Notes under the pieces: generated by a model
What the model was told of the DNA's origin: nothing
Seen by the model: the letters and a program-made list of their open reading frames with translations, nothing else
The model's database searches: none
Translations under genes and position numbers: made by a program
NCBI GenBank assembly: GCA_946186665.1
Contig: CAMHOE010000014.1
Coordinates: 1 to 52,575 of the forward strand
DNA from: an uncultured Clostridia bacterium
Lineage (GTDB): Bacteria > Bacillota > Clostridia > Oscillospirales > Acutalibacteraceae
DNA: 52,575 nt
Direction of reading: 5' to 3'
In this document: piece after piece, positions 16,650-25,159 of the stretch
Layout: each line of letters begins with the position of its first letter
Numbering within the stretch: position 1 is the stretch's first letter

Positions 16650-17618
16650 TTACTCTTTGGACAATTTCCAATACCATTCATTATTACTTCTGAACGATTT
16701 CACCCCTACATTTTTCTTTGCTTCATTAAGAGTTCGTTCGGAGATGTTCCGTATCTTTGCTTGCTGCTGCAACTGTTTTTGCTTTATTGCACTACCGTCT
16801 GACAACATATCTCGGAGAAGTTTTTCAGCCTGTTCAAGTTTTGAGGTTGTGGCTACTCCGTTGAGCAGGTCATCAATAGAAATATCATACTTACCGATGA
16901 AACGAAAACCCGTTTCCTTATTGAGTTCAAATGCAATCGGCTCTCCCTCTGGTGCCAGACTGCTCTTTATCTGTGCCATTACTCTTATAGTAGGATTGTC
17001 CTTTATCCTGCCTACAAGCAATACACTTCTTGCCGATGCAGGAATATCGATAGAGCCTAATCCCCTGTAAGAAGATTTCATTCCGATTGCTTTATTCAGA
17101 TGTCCTATCAAAACTACTGCACACTGCTGTCTCTGTGCAACTTCAGCTAAATGTTTCATAACCGGTCTTATTTCATTGGCTCTGTGCATATCAACATTTG
17201 CACCGATATATGCCTGCAAGGGATCAAGTATGACCAACTTGGCTTTGGTTTCAATGATCGCCTGCTCCAATCTTTCATCTGTCAAGGAAAGCTCTATCTT
17301 ACTCTCATCTATTACTGTGATCTTATCATCATCAGCATTTGCTGCTATTAGTCGTGGTTTAACCGTATCAGAAAGACCATCTTCGGCAGTCTGGTAGATA
17401 ATGTTGATAGGTTCGGATTTTTCATTGCTTTCAGGTAGCTTTTCTCCCTTTGAAAGCAGAGCAGCAAGATTGAGTATCAAAGTAGTCTTTCCTTCGCCCG
17501 GATCACCCTGAATAATGGTCACCTTACCATACGGTATGTAAGGGTACCAAAGCCACTCAACTTTTGTTGGTTCAACATCCGACATTTTGATAAGTCGTAA
17601 CTCTGTATTCTTATCCAT
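16650..17618 (-). CDS. RepA-like AAA ATPase/helicase
   Basis: The start at 17618 is chosen because AGGTGA lies 6 bp upstream, giving 322 residues. It is a RecA-fold hexameric ATPase of the RepA/DnaB-like group: Walker A G-D-P-G-E-G-K-T-T at about 38-46, Walker B L-V-I-L-D-P-L near 135, and an L-I-G-H-L-N-K motif near 175. The C-terminal 70 residues look like a winged-helix tail (N-I-S-E-R-T-L-N-E-A-K-K). Such ATPases are common in Firmicutes mobile elements and probably support replication of the excised circle. It overlaps the small HTH gene by 8 bp. Confidence 0.88.
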   Translation of the reverse strand: MDKNTELRLIKMSDVEPTKVEWLWYPYIPYGKVTIIQGDPGEGKTTLILNLAALLSKGEKLPESNEKSEPINIIYQTAEDGLSDTVKPRLIAANADDDKITVIDESKIELSLTDERLEQAIIETKAKLVILDPLQAYIGANVDMHRANEIRPVMKHLAEVAQRQQCAVVLIGHLNKAIGMKSSYRGLGSIDIPASARSVLLVGRIKDNPTIRVMAQIKSSLAPEGEPIAFELNKETGFRFIGKYDISIDDLLNGVATTSKLEQAEKLLRDMLSDGSAIKQKQLQQQAKIRNISERTLNEAKKNVGVKSFRSNNEWYWKLSKE

Positions 17619-17850
17619 TTTCATCACCTGCCTCATCTTTGAAGTAACCTAACTGTTCCCAAACCTGTTTATCGGGGCAGTAGTAGTTGTACTCGTGAGA
17701 ATTGTCCTTGCGGAACGCATAGCCGAATTTCAGAATACCCTTCTGAAGTCCTATTCTGATAAACTGCGGATCTTTGCCTGATGCCTTTGCTATCTCACCG
17801 ATAGTGACATTTCTGCCTGTAAAGTGGGGTATGTGGTTTTTTAAGCTCAT
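17611..17850 (-). CDS. Small helix-turn-helix protein, excisionase-like
   Basis: The 79-residue protein contains a MerR/Xis-like HTH: V-T-I-G-E-I-A-K-A-S-G-K-D-P-Q-F-I-R-I-G-L at about 15-35. A Tyr-rich wing (H-E-Y-N-Y-Y-C-P) follows. Proteins of this kind in mobile elements act as excisionases or as DNA-binding partners of the adjacent RepA-like ATPase, with which it is translationally coupled. An AAGGAGG box precedes the ATG. It is the first gene of a leftward operon (HTH, ATPase) diverging from the integrase operon. Confidence 0.75.
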   Translation of the reverse strand: MSLKNHIPHFTGRNVTIGEIAKASGKDPQFIRIGLQKGILKFGYAFRKDNSHEYNYYCPDKQVWEQLGYFKDEAGDENG

Positions 17851-17961
17851 ATTATTACCTCCTTCGTTTTTAAGAGCTGACTATATTTTACATTCATCCC
17901 TTGCATAACAGAACAGATAATCGTTGTAACAAAAAAATTAACAGAAATGATCTGAAATCGC

Positions 17962-17990
17962 TTGACAGCAACTCAACGGCATGATATAAT
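17962..17990 (+). promoter_or_regulatory. Perfect consensus sigma-A promoter of the integrase operon
   Basis: TTGACA and TATAAT are separated by exactly 17 bp. The -35 box supplies an in-frame TTG that could be mistaken for a start codon; transcription should begin near 17997, downstream of it. Confidence 0.85.
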
Positions 17991-17994
17991 TCAA

Positions 17995-18034
17995 TATAAC
18001 GATAGTATAAGATATCGTTACGAATATCGTTATA
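17995..18034. promoter_or_regulatory. Operator-like TATCGTTA repeats at the transcription start
   Basis: TATAACGATA (17995-18004) and TATCGTTATA (18025-18034) form a perfect 10-bp inverted repeat. A third half-site, TATCGTTA (18013-18020), lies between them. Placement over the predicted +1 suggests repression of the integrase operon by an unidentified binder. Confidence 0.6.
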
Positions 18035-18048
18035 GAAAGAGTGATGTT

Positions 18049-19074
18049 ATGAGTGACCTGTTTTTTACGGTCGATGTTTTCAAAAAGGAGATCAGCATTT
18101 TTAGGTTTTCTTCACTGACTGTTCATCATGAGAAAACTCTTGCCTCTAAGTTTACATTTGATGACATGATCTATATGTCAGAAGACTATGTTAAAGGCGA
18201 ATATCAGCAAAAAATGCAGGAAATATGTAATCTGATGCTTAAGTATGTAGGTATAGAGAAATCAAAAAATGAAAAGATCATGGATATGAAAGCTCGGCTT
18301 GAATCGGAGTTTGGCGGAAATGTTTTGGCGATCATCTGTCTTTCTATCCTGTTCAGAACATATCAGGCTCAAAGGGATCATTTAGTACATCTTGACATTT
18401 TCAAATCTTTCAAGGATGGTCTTACTAATAAGATCACTTTGGAATCTAAAAGTAAAATTGAAAACAAATTCAAAGAGCTTACTAAAGCAATGGAAACGCT
18501 TATAAAATGTTCTGAAAATACTTTTCAGCAGATCCCCGAAAGTACATTTATATCAGACAATGGATATATCTTTGAATGTAACAAGCGTCAGGTCAGTCTG
18601 CTGTATTCACTTAATGAATCTATTGATCCTCTTATCCACATTTTTATAGCAAATCTATTTATCGGCAATCTTAAAGTATTTACTTGTAAAAGTTGCCGTA
18701 AGAGATATTTCAGTAATGCGGATGTCGGATATTGTCCCGCTATAAAGTGTCAGGAAGTCAAGGACAAGGAGTTACGCAAAAAGAATCGCATGAACAGAAA
18801 AAAGAATGAATATACGAATTTGTCGGATACCTTCAGCAACTATACTCGTCAGCTTAAATACAAACTGACACTAATAGGTGTTCCGGAAGATGTCATAGCT
18901 GTGTACGATGCTGAAAAAAGCTCTTGCTTATACAATGTCAAAATGCAGATCTCCACTTATCAGGACTGCGAAAGACCAATTGACGATGATTTGATCAGAT
19001 ATATAGAAGAGCAGAAAGGACATATTAAAGCACTTTACGATAGCCTGTCAAAGCAGAAAGGAACAGAGCAATGA
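18049..19074 (+). CDS. DUF6076-like Zn-finger protein of the element
   Basis: The ATG at 18049 is taken as the start because the longer frame begins inside the promoter. The product has 341 residues. It is mostly helical, with a four-Cys zinc finger near residues 215-235 (F-T-C-K-S-C-R-K-R-Y-F, then Y-C-P-A-I-K-C) and a very basic stretch after it. The layout resembles DUF6076 proteins, which are common next to integrases in Firmicutes elements. The function is not known. It overlaps the integrase start by 4 bp, so the two are coupled. A second, decayed copy of this family lies at 50843-51280. Confidence 0.75.
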   Translation: MSDLFFTVDVFKKEISIFRFSSLTVHHEKTLASKFTFDDMIYMSEDYVKGEYQQKMQEICNLMLKYVGIEKSKNEKIMDMKARLESEFGGNVLAIICLSILFRTYQAQRDHLVHLDIFKSFKDGLTNKITLESKSKIENKFKELTKAMETLIKCSENTFQQIPESTFISDNGYIFECNKRQVSLLYSLNESIDPLIHIFIANLFIGNLKVFTCKSCRKRYFSNADVGYCPAIKCQEVKDKELRKKNRMNRKKNEYTNLSDTFSNYTRQLKYKLTLIGVPEDVIAVYDAEKSSCLYNVKMQISTYQDCERPIDDDLIRYIEEQKGHIKALYDSLSKQKGTEQ

Positions 19075-20120
19075 AAAAAGCTAACGGCATGGGCAGCTAT
19101 TATAAGCTGTACGGAAACCGTAGAAAACCTTTTATCGTTCGTAAAACGATAGGCTGGGATATTGATCCTGTTACCGGCAGAAGAAAACAGCTATTTCTGA
19201 CTATTGGCTATGCAGCAACACAGAAGGAAGCACAGAAAATGCTTGATTCATATAATGAAAATCCTTATAATATCGAGGCTTCAAAAATAACCTTTGCTGA
19301 GGTTTATGAGAAATGGTCCAAAGATAAATACCCAACCATATCAGATTCAAATATCAAGGCTTATAATGCTTCATACAAATGCTGTGAGCCTTTGTATGAC
19401 AGGATATTCAAGGATATAAAGCTGATGGATCTGCAAAGAGTAGTCGATACCTGCGGCAAAAACTATCCGACGCTTCGCAAGCTCAAAGTACTTTTTAATC
19501 AGCTTTACGAATATGCAATGAAGTATGAGCTTTGCAACAAGGATTATTCTCAGTATGTGGATATTGCCAAGCATAAGGACAAAAATCCGAACAAGACAGA
19601 CCGCTCACCATTCAGCAAGGAAGAAATTTCTTCTCTGTGGGTACAGAAAAACAACCGATATGTGCAAGTCGTTCTGATGCTGATATACAGTGGTGTGAGG
19701 ATTTCTGAACTGCTTGAACTGAAATGCGAAAATGTCAATTTAGAGGAGCATTGCTTTGATGTCATCAAAAGCAAGACCGAAAACGGCATACGCAAAGTAC
19801 CGATTGCGGATAAGGTATATGATTTCTGGGTAAAATGGTATAACGAAAAAAGTGAATTCCTTGTCCATGCTGATGATGGAAAGAAATTCACTTATAACAA
19901 TTATTGCGATTCCTATTGGGATCCTGTAATGGAGCTGATAGATGCGGCACACAAACCGCACGACACCCGACACACCTGTATTTCAATGATGACAGAGAAA
20001 GGTGTGTCTCCGACGCTGATAAAGAAGATCGTTGGTCATTCCGGTGCAATGTCGCTGACGGAGAGAGTATATACTCATGTGAATGTGCAGGAGCTGCTTG
20101 ATGCCATAAACAAAATATAG
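19071..20120 (+). CDS. int: Tyrosine-type site-specific integrase
   Basis: The 349-residue recombinase has an N-terminal arm-binding domain (about 5-50), a core-binding SAM-like domain (about 70-170) and a catalytic domain. The catalytic residues are all visible: Arg210 (G-V-R-I-S-E-L), Lys235, His297 and Arg300 (H-D-T-R-H-T), His323 (V-G-H-S-G) and the nucleophile Tyr334 (R-V-Y-T-H-V). It should integrate and excise the element at the rpsI end. It is coupled to the DUF6076-like gene. The TGTTAGTTAC repeats at both element ends are likely its arm sites. Confidence 0.95.
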   Translation: MKKANGMGSYYKLYGNRRKPFIVRKTIGWDIDPVTGRRKQLFLTIGYAATQKEAQKMLDSYNENPYNIEASKITFAEVYEKWSKDKYPTISDSNIKAYNASYKCCEPLYDRIFKDIKLMDLQRVVDTCGKNYPTLRKLKVLFNQLYEYAMKYELCNKDYSQYVDIAKHKDKNPNKTDRSPFSKEEISSLWVQKNNRYVQVVLMLIYSGVRISELLELKCENVNLEEHCFDVIKSKTENGIRKVPIADKVYDFWVKWYNEKSEFLVHADDGKKFTYNNYCDSYWDPVMELIDAAHKPHDTRHTCISMMTEKGVSPTLIKKIVGHSGAMSLTERVYTHVNVQELLDAINKI

Positions 20121-20153
20121 ACGGTTAATCGGCTGTGCCTTCGGGTGCAGCCG

Positions 20154-20708
20154 TTACTTTTTTAATTCATACTTACTTGATAGTCCACGGTTATATGAAG
20201 GAAGTTTCTTTTTGTAAACAGCTTGATAAAGGTTATTTACAGTATCAAGTACTGAATTAAGCGCATTTTCAACTTGTTTTTCCGTAACAATTATTGGCTC
20301 CTTAGGATGAACTAATTTATTTCGTATATCTATACTTTGCTTTAGAGTAATAAACCATGTATCTGATTGTGAGATTTCTTGTTTTTGGATGATATAATAA
20401 AGCAACTCAATTCGATCTGTTAGGCGAGACATTTTTAATTTGTTTGACAAATAAAACTGACCTTTTTCAAACTTTATTTCTTTTTCTAATAAAATTGATC
20501 GCTCCATTATTCCATACTTATTATTGTAGGGCTCAACAAGTATTTCAGATATTATTGAATTTACACATGATTCCAAATAGCTTAATGATAGTAAGAGACT
20601 TGCATGAAGATATGTGTTCTTAGTAAACAAATCATCACTGCCCTTAGCTTTTTCAAAAAGAGCTTTTGATTCTTCCATTAAAGAATCTACAAATTCATCA
20701 AAATCCAT
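20154..20708 (-). CDS. HEPN-domain protein, putative RNase
   Basis: The 184-residue all-helical protein has the HEPN ribonuclease signature R-N-K-L-V-H at about 129-134 (R-x4-H), followed by P-K-E-P. The N-terminal helices (about 30-60) contain Y-L-E-S-C-V-N, typical of the HEPN dimer interface. HEPN proteins often act as abortive-infection or toxin RNases. It starts one base after the stop of the GGQHR gene, so the two form a tight pair at the end of the restriction-modification operon. The specific family is not recognised; RNase activity is inferred from the motif. Confidence 0.72.
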   Translation of the reverse strand: MDFDEFVDSLMEESKALFEKAKGSDDLFTKNTYLHASLLLSLSYLESCVNSIISEILVEPYNNKYGIMERSILLEKEIKFEKGQFYLSNKLKMSRLTDRIELLYYIIQKQEISQSDTWFITLKQSIDIRNKLVHPKEPIIVTEKQVENALNSVLDTVNNLYQAVYKKKLPSYNRGLSSKYELKK

Positions 20709-20709
20709 T

Positions 20710-21951
20710 TTATACCTTATTTGCTGCCTCCTCAGCTTCTAAAACTGCTTGTTTAGCATAATACTTTGCTATTGCTGCGTTTACTAGTTCCTTAGTGATT
20801 CCAGATCCTTTTTCAGCCTGAAAATAAAACAGTTCTGCTAAACGACCTCTCTCTTTAACATCTGTCCTTGTACCCAATCCTCTGTAGTTATCAGGATCTG
20901 TTTTGTGGCGAGCTTTAGCAAGAACTTTAGCATTTAAGGGATCTGTTTTTTGAATATTGCTTAGTTCAAAATGTTTTTCTAAACGCACTTTATTGCTTTG
21001 TAAGCAACCAGATACATAAGACCAGGCTGCAAGAACAGCAAGACTCATAGCCTTATCCGCAAAATCACTGTTTCGACTTTTCTCTCCAGAAGAATAAAAT
21101 AATCGTTGTTGTTTGACTAATTTTGCAAATTCCATTCCTGCTGTAATAAGTGGTTTATCTTCCCACATTTCGGAATGTGCGATTTTTAGTTGTTCCCATT
21201 CTTCGTCTACTCCGCCAGTCTTTGCCAAAACCGGCATTGTTCTTTCTTTTGAAAAAGAGTCACAATTTATCTTGATACCTTGATAGTAATTCATAATGAA
21301 TGTACGAGCTGCACGAACCGTTATTTTGCCATTACGTTGCTTCCGATCTGCAAAATCTTCATGATCGTTTAATAAGCCTACTTTCTGACACCATTCTCTT
21401 AACTGAGGACCTTTTACCGTTTCTAACATTCTGTCCAATAAATCAGAAGAAACAGCAATGTTGGTGTTTGAAATCAATTGAACATCCAATCTTTGCTCAA
21501 TATTCAAACCAAAATACACCTTTAATCCGTGATATTGATTAACACCAATTTCTATTGCTTCTGATATCGCCACATACCGATGCTGACCTCCTATGATTTT
21601 TAACGGATGCTCTTCATCAAAGGAAGTGTTGTATTCTGCGACAATGTTGCTGAACGATCGATTTTGTTTAGCATCTTCTTTCATTTGTAAAAAAGCAACA
21701 CTATCCTCAACAACATCTCTATTTGCCCGATAATCAGCTTGGTTTTCTGCATCAAGAGGACTATCAATAGTTCCGTTTTTAATTATCTTATCAGCATATA
21801 TATGGCATTCACAATAAATAGACGATGTTTTATTGTCTTTAAAAATATAAAGCGTATCTTCTATTGGCTGAAACAGTTTACAGAAATCTAAAATCATCTC
21901 ATTTAATTGAACTGAAAGTTTTTCCTCGGGATTAATATTTTTTATTTCCAT
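20710..21951 (-). CDS. GGQHR-motif protein (DndB/ParB-like fold)
   Basis: The 413-residue protein has I-I-G-G-Q-H-R-Y-V-A-I at about 119-129. This is the variant of the DGQHR motif of DndB-like proteins, which share the ParB/Srx fold. A following S-N-T-N-I-A-V-S-S-D segment fits the same fold. The C-terminal half is helical and ends in an Ala/Glu-rich helix. DndB regulates phosphorothioate modification operons, but no dndACDE genes are present here. It is therefore likely a regulator or effector paired with the HEPN protein. It lies 72 bp downstream of vsr. Confidence 0.7.
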   Translation of the reverse strand: MEIKNINPEEKLSVQLNEMILDFCKLFQPIEDTLYIFKDNKTSSIYCECHIYADKIIKNGTIDSPLDAENQADYRANRDVVEDSVAFLQMKEDAKQNRSFSNIVAEYNTSFDEEHPLKIIGGQHRYVAISEAIEIGVNQYHGLKVYFGLNIEQRLDVQLISNTNIAVSSDLLDRMLETVKGPQLREWCQKVGLLNDHEDFADRKQRNGKITVRAARTFIMNYYQGIKINCDSFSKERTMPVLAKTGGVDEEWEQLKIAHSEMWEDKPLITAGMEFAKLVKQQRLFYSSGEKSRNSDFADKAMSLAVLAAWSYVSGCLQSNKVRLEKHFELSNIQKTDPLNAKVLAKARHKTDPDNYRGLGTRTDVKERGRLAELFYFQAEKGSGITKELVNAAIAKYYAKQAVLEAEEAANKV

Positions 21952-22023
21952 GATTTTCCCCCCTTGTTTTGTTTACTACAATTAAGAGCAAAAACTGCGT
22001 ATTTCACCTTCAAGTGCTTCCAA

Positions 22024-22404
22024 TCATTCAGATATTGTTTTATTTCTTAACTGACATTCCCATACAGCAATAACATTCCAACCTTCCATCTTAAGCTGAT
22101 TTATCTGTTTTTGATCTCTTTCGATGTTATGATTGATTTTGTTAATCCAGAATTTGGTGTTGGTTTTGGGAACAACAAAATACTTACAACCACCATGTCC
22201 GTGCCAAAAACATCCATTTACAAAAATAATAGTTCTATATTTAGGTAATACAATATCAGGTTTTCCAGGATACCTTTTATCATTTTTTCGATAGCGAAAC
22301 CCTTTTGAGAATAAGTATTTGCGTACTATCTCCTCGGGCCTTGTATCATTGCTCCTGATTCGGGACATATTGTAGCTTCTGATTTCTTTTGAATGAACAT
22401 CCAT
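22024..22404 (-). CDS. vsr: Very short patch repair endonuclease Vsr
   Basis: The 126-residue protein contains the Vsr signature N-M-S-R-I-R-S-N-D-T-R-P-E (about 12-24), the G-K-P-D-I-V-L-P active-site segment with the metal-binding Asp near 49, and F-V-N-G-C-F-W-H-G-H (about 61-70). It nicks at T:G mismatches that arise when 5-methylcytosine deaminates, protecting the methylated sites. Genes for Vsr are usual next to cytosine-5 methyltransferases. Length is normal. Confidence 0.95.
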   Translation of the reverse strand: MDVHSKEIRSYNMSRIRSNDTRPEEIVRKYLFSKGFRYRKNDKRYPGKPDIVLPKYRTIIFVNGCFWHGHGGCKYFVVPKTNTKFWINKINHNIERDQKQINQLKMEGWNVIAVWECQLRNKTISE

Positions 22405-22430
22405 TTTTATATGTTAGCAGACAGTATTTA

Positions 22431-22847
22431 TTAACTAAAGTCAAAATAATAAATACCATTATTATGACTTACATCTATATAGTTTCGTCCATAATTAGAA
22501 AGATCTTGCATATCAATCTGTTTGTTGGGTGATACACCTATACGCTGACGTATATAATGGCCAATTATTGATTTATCATTATATGAAGAAAGCTGTTTAG
22601 GATATACGATTCCTCCAATTTTCTGAGTTCCTTCCAATAAACATTGCATTTGAGTCCCATCATCCCAAATTACATTAATAATTGAACCTTGAGTTGGGAA
22701 AAAATTGGGGTTATTCCTAAAAAATGAAGTAGTTAATGCTATATATGCATCTTCACAATTTACATGTGCATCAGCCAATCCCCAGTTTAAACCGGCTTGT
22801 GCCTGAACACTGCCATCCCTGACACTATATAATTCTAACTTAGGCAT
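22431..22847 (-). CDS. Standalone NgoFVII-type DNA-recognition domain
   Basis: The 138-residue protein matches the C-terminal part of NgoFVII-type restriction endonucleases as I recall it: G-L-N-W-G near 19-23, E-D-A-Y-I-A near 32, F-F-P near 48, W-D-D-G-T, then S-I-I-G-H-Y-I-R-Q-R-I-G near 92-104 and D-L-S-N-Y-G-R near 115, closing with F-D-F-S. In those enzymes this B3-like domain follows a phospholipase-D nuclease domain, which is absent here. It may supply DNA recognition for the HNH nuclease encoded three genes upstream. The upstream methyltransferase stop is only 12 bp away. Confidence 0.62.
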   Translation of the reverse strand: MPKLELYSVRDGSVQAQAGLNWGLADAHVNCEDAYIALTTSFFRNNPNFFPTQGSIINVIWDDGTQMQCLLEGTQKIGGIVYPKQLSSYNDKSIIGHYIRQRIGVSPNKQIDMQDLSNYGRNYIDVSHNNGIYYFDFS

Positions 22848-22859
22848 ATATTCTTCTCC

Positions 22860-24086
22860 TTACATAAAAATATAATCATAAATACTATCTGCCAATAACT
22901 TGGCAAATAATGGTGGAACAGCGTTACCTATCATTTTATAGTCAAGAGCTGTACCTGTGATAAATTCATAGTCATCAGGAAATGTCTGCAAACGGGCAGC
23001 TTCTCTGACGGTTATAGTTCTGAGCTGCTTTGAATCAGGGTGAATATGTCTTAAACCATCTTTATAAAGATGTGCAGGAATTGTATTACTGGGTTCGTCC
23101 CATCTTATTACATGGTATTTATGTATATTAGATGTTTTCCCCGTGATTTTAGTGTATAACTGCTTCAAAGCATCCGTAGAGACATATTCATTTCTGCCTG
23201 ATTCTATATCCTCAGTAAGTAGCTTGAAGATATCAATGTCTCTTTTACTGCTAAAACGTGGTAAATGATTAAGGATAGTAAAACTATCATCAGGGAAAGA
23301 ATGGGAATAAGTTTTACTGCCAATTTTTTTTGGATTATCAAGAGGATACAGAGCCGGAAGATCTGAAATAGCTTCCCTGACGGTACGTGGCTTCTCTACT
23401 TTCTTGGAAGGTAATACTTCTTTATAAAATTTGTCCAATAACTGCTCAGGGTTTTCAAAACATTCTTTTCTGAGAGCGAGAATTATTATTCTGCTTCTGT
23501 TCTGAGGAACCCCATATTCTGTAAAATCAATGATAGCCCGTGAAAGATCATCAAGGACTACATAACCTGTTTTACGAAACTTTTCTTTGATAATATCAAT
23601 TATTAATCGTTCTCCATCACCAGGTCTTGCACTCAGAATACCAGGAACATTTTCAAAAACGAAAGCTTTTGGTTTATAGTGATTAACGATTTCTAAATAA
23701 TTTTCAAAAAGGTAGTTACGATAATCATTTTTCATTCCGTCTTTATCTCTTATTCTACCAGCAACAGAGTATGCCTGACATGGCGGACCACCAATTATCA
23801 GATCAACGGTTCCGCCATATTCTTTTACAAGTACATCAAGTCCTTCAGATATGCCATAAACCGGATCGTTCCACCCATTTATAAGTTCTTGAGTTCGCTG
23901 AATGTCAAACTGTACTACACGTTTATCTGCATCTGCATATTCCCATTTTTTCTTTAGATTATGCCTGAGAGTATCGCAAGGTGCCTTATCCCATTCAATA
24001 CATGCGATGGTATTATAGTGTCCTGACTGCTTGAATCCTTCGGTAAGACCGCCACACCCTGCAAAAAGATCAATCGTATTAACCAT
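22860..24086 (-). CDS. DNA cytosine-5 methyltransferase (second of pair)
   Basis: I start at the ATG at 24086 (AGGAGG six bases upstream), giving 408 residues that begin with motif I (I-D-L-F-A-G-C-G-G at about 5-13). Motif IV is G-G-P-P-C-Q with catalytic Cys103, motif VI is E-N-V-P, motif VIII is Q-N-R-S-R, and motifs IX-X end with M-I-G-N-A-V-P-P. All are intact. The target-recognition region (about 225-330) differs from that of the neighbouring methyltransferase, so the two probably modify different strands of an asymmetric site, or different sites. It overlaps the first methyltransferase gene by 8 bp. Confidence 0.95.
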   Translation of the reverse strand: MVNTIDLFAGCGGLTEGFKQSGHYNTIACIEWDKAPCDTLRHNLKKKWEYADADKRVVQFDIQRTQELINGWNDPVYGISEGLDVLVKEYGGTVDLIIGGPPCQAYSVAGRIRDKDGMKNDYRNYLFENYLEIVNHYKPKAFVFENVPGILSARPGDGERLIIDIIKEKFRKTGYVVLDDLSRAIIDFTEYGVPQNRSRIIILALRKECFENPEQLLDKFYKEVLPSKKVEKPRTVREAISDLPALYPLDNPKKIGSKTYSHSFPDDSFTILNHLPRFSSKRDIDIFKLLTEDIESGRNEYVSTDALKQLYTKITGKTSNIHKYHVIRWDEPSNTIPAHLYKDGLRHIHPDSKQLRTITVREAARLQTFPDDYEFITGTALDYKMIGNAVPPLFAKLLADSIYDYIFM

Positions 24087-25152
24087 CGCCATCCTCCTTT
24101 GTGATAATAGATTTAACAGCACATCCTAAATGATAACCTAACAATGGAGGTACCGCATTGCCAACCTGACGGTATTGTTGTGTCCTTGTTCCTGTAAAAA
24201 CAAAATCATCAGGGAATGACTGTAAACGAGCATTTTCCCTTACAGTCGGTACTCTGTTATATTCATAATGAAAATGATTTCTGTGACCAGTATCAATAGT
24301 TCTTGAAGGCTTATTGCCATCATATCTTGTCCACGCTTCGTGAAATTTGCGACTTTCACCTACACCCTGTGGCAAATCCTTATAATTTCCACCTTCAGGA
24401 ACAAGTGCGATAGTATCTTTAACCATTTGGGTATGATTTGTTGCTGTATGATTATAAAGAACCTCACATTTACCACGCATTAGCCGCTGATATTCTGTTT
24501 TGGGCTCACAAGAATACACGCTTTCTTCCTTTCCTAATGTATCAATTAATCCAGGCAAATCACTTAGCGCGTCCCTGCAGGTTCGATAGTTTTCAGGAGT
24601 AAATTCAGGTTGAGGAAAACAAGGTTCTCCCAGATCATTACGAATACCCATAAATATTAGCCTTTTTCTCATTTGAGGAACACCATAATCCGCTGCTATC
24701 AAAATTTTGCATTCCACATTATATCCAAGAGCTTTGAATCGTCTTAATATTTCATTTTTAATTTCACCATTATAAAGTGTAGCCATTCCCGGAACATTTT
24801 CAATAATAAACGCTTTTGGATTATATTGCTTTACAACCTCAAATACTGCCAAATACAATTTGTTTCTCGCATCATCAAAATTTCTTGGTCCAGTAAGAGA
24901 GAAACCCTGACAAGGTGGTCCTGCAATGATAACATCTATCTGACGATCTCCTGCAATTTTTTTTATTGTGTCAAATGTTTCCTGCTTTGACAGGTCTGCA
25001 TTAAGTGCAACAGCTCCATTATGATTAAGCTTAAATGTATTAAGAGCAGCAGCATCGTTATCTACTCCTACAATAACATCAAATCCTGCATCCATAAAGC
25101 CCTTAGACAAGCCTCCACAGCCCGCAAACAAATCAATAGCATACATTTGCAA
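24079..25152 (-). CDS. DNA cytosine-5 methyltransferase (first of pair)
   Basis: The 357-residue enzyme shows motif I (I-D-L-F-A-G-C-G-G-L at about 6-15), motif IV G-P-P-C-Q-G-F-S with Cys81, motif VI E-N-V-P-G near 119, motif VIII Q-M-R-K-R near 160 and motif X Q-V-G-N-A-V-P-P near 335. It methylates cytosine C5 to protect the element's sequence from its own nuclease. Its target-recognition region is about residues 190-290. It starts 7 bp after the HNH gene stop and overlaps the second methyltransferase, in a single leftward operon. Confidence 0.96.
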   Translation of the reverse strand: MQMYAIDLFAGCGGLSKGFMDAGFDVIVGVDNDAAALNTFKLNHNGAVALNADLSKQETFDTIKKIAGDRQIDVIIAGPPCQGFSLTGPRNFDDARNKLYLAVFEVVKQYNPKAFIIENVPGMATLYNGEIKNEILRRFKALGYNVECKILIAADYGVPQMRKRLIFMGIRNDLGEPCFPQPEFTPENYRTCRDALSDLPGLIDTLGKEESVYSCEPKTEYQRLMRGKCEVLYNHTATNHTQMVKDTIALVPEGGNYKDLPQGVGESRKFHEAWTRYDGNKPSRTIDTGHRNHFHYEYNRVPTVRENARLQSFPDDFVFTGTRTQQYRQVGNAVPPLLGYHLGCAVKSIITKEDGDG

Positions 25153-25159
25153 TAACTCC

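Noticed and set aside
17962-18048. Extension of the DUF6076-like gene to a TTG at 17962
   Set aside because: That TTG is the -35 box of a perfect promoter; transcription starts downstream of it, so translation cannot begin there.
20120-20153. Terminator between integrase and the HEPN gene
   Set aside because: A short GGCTGTGCCTTCGGGTGCAGCC-like hairpin (about 20130-20151) is visible and plausible for the integrase, but the T run after it overlaps the HEPN gene end and I could not assign it to one strand with confidence.
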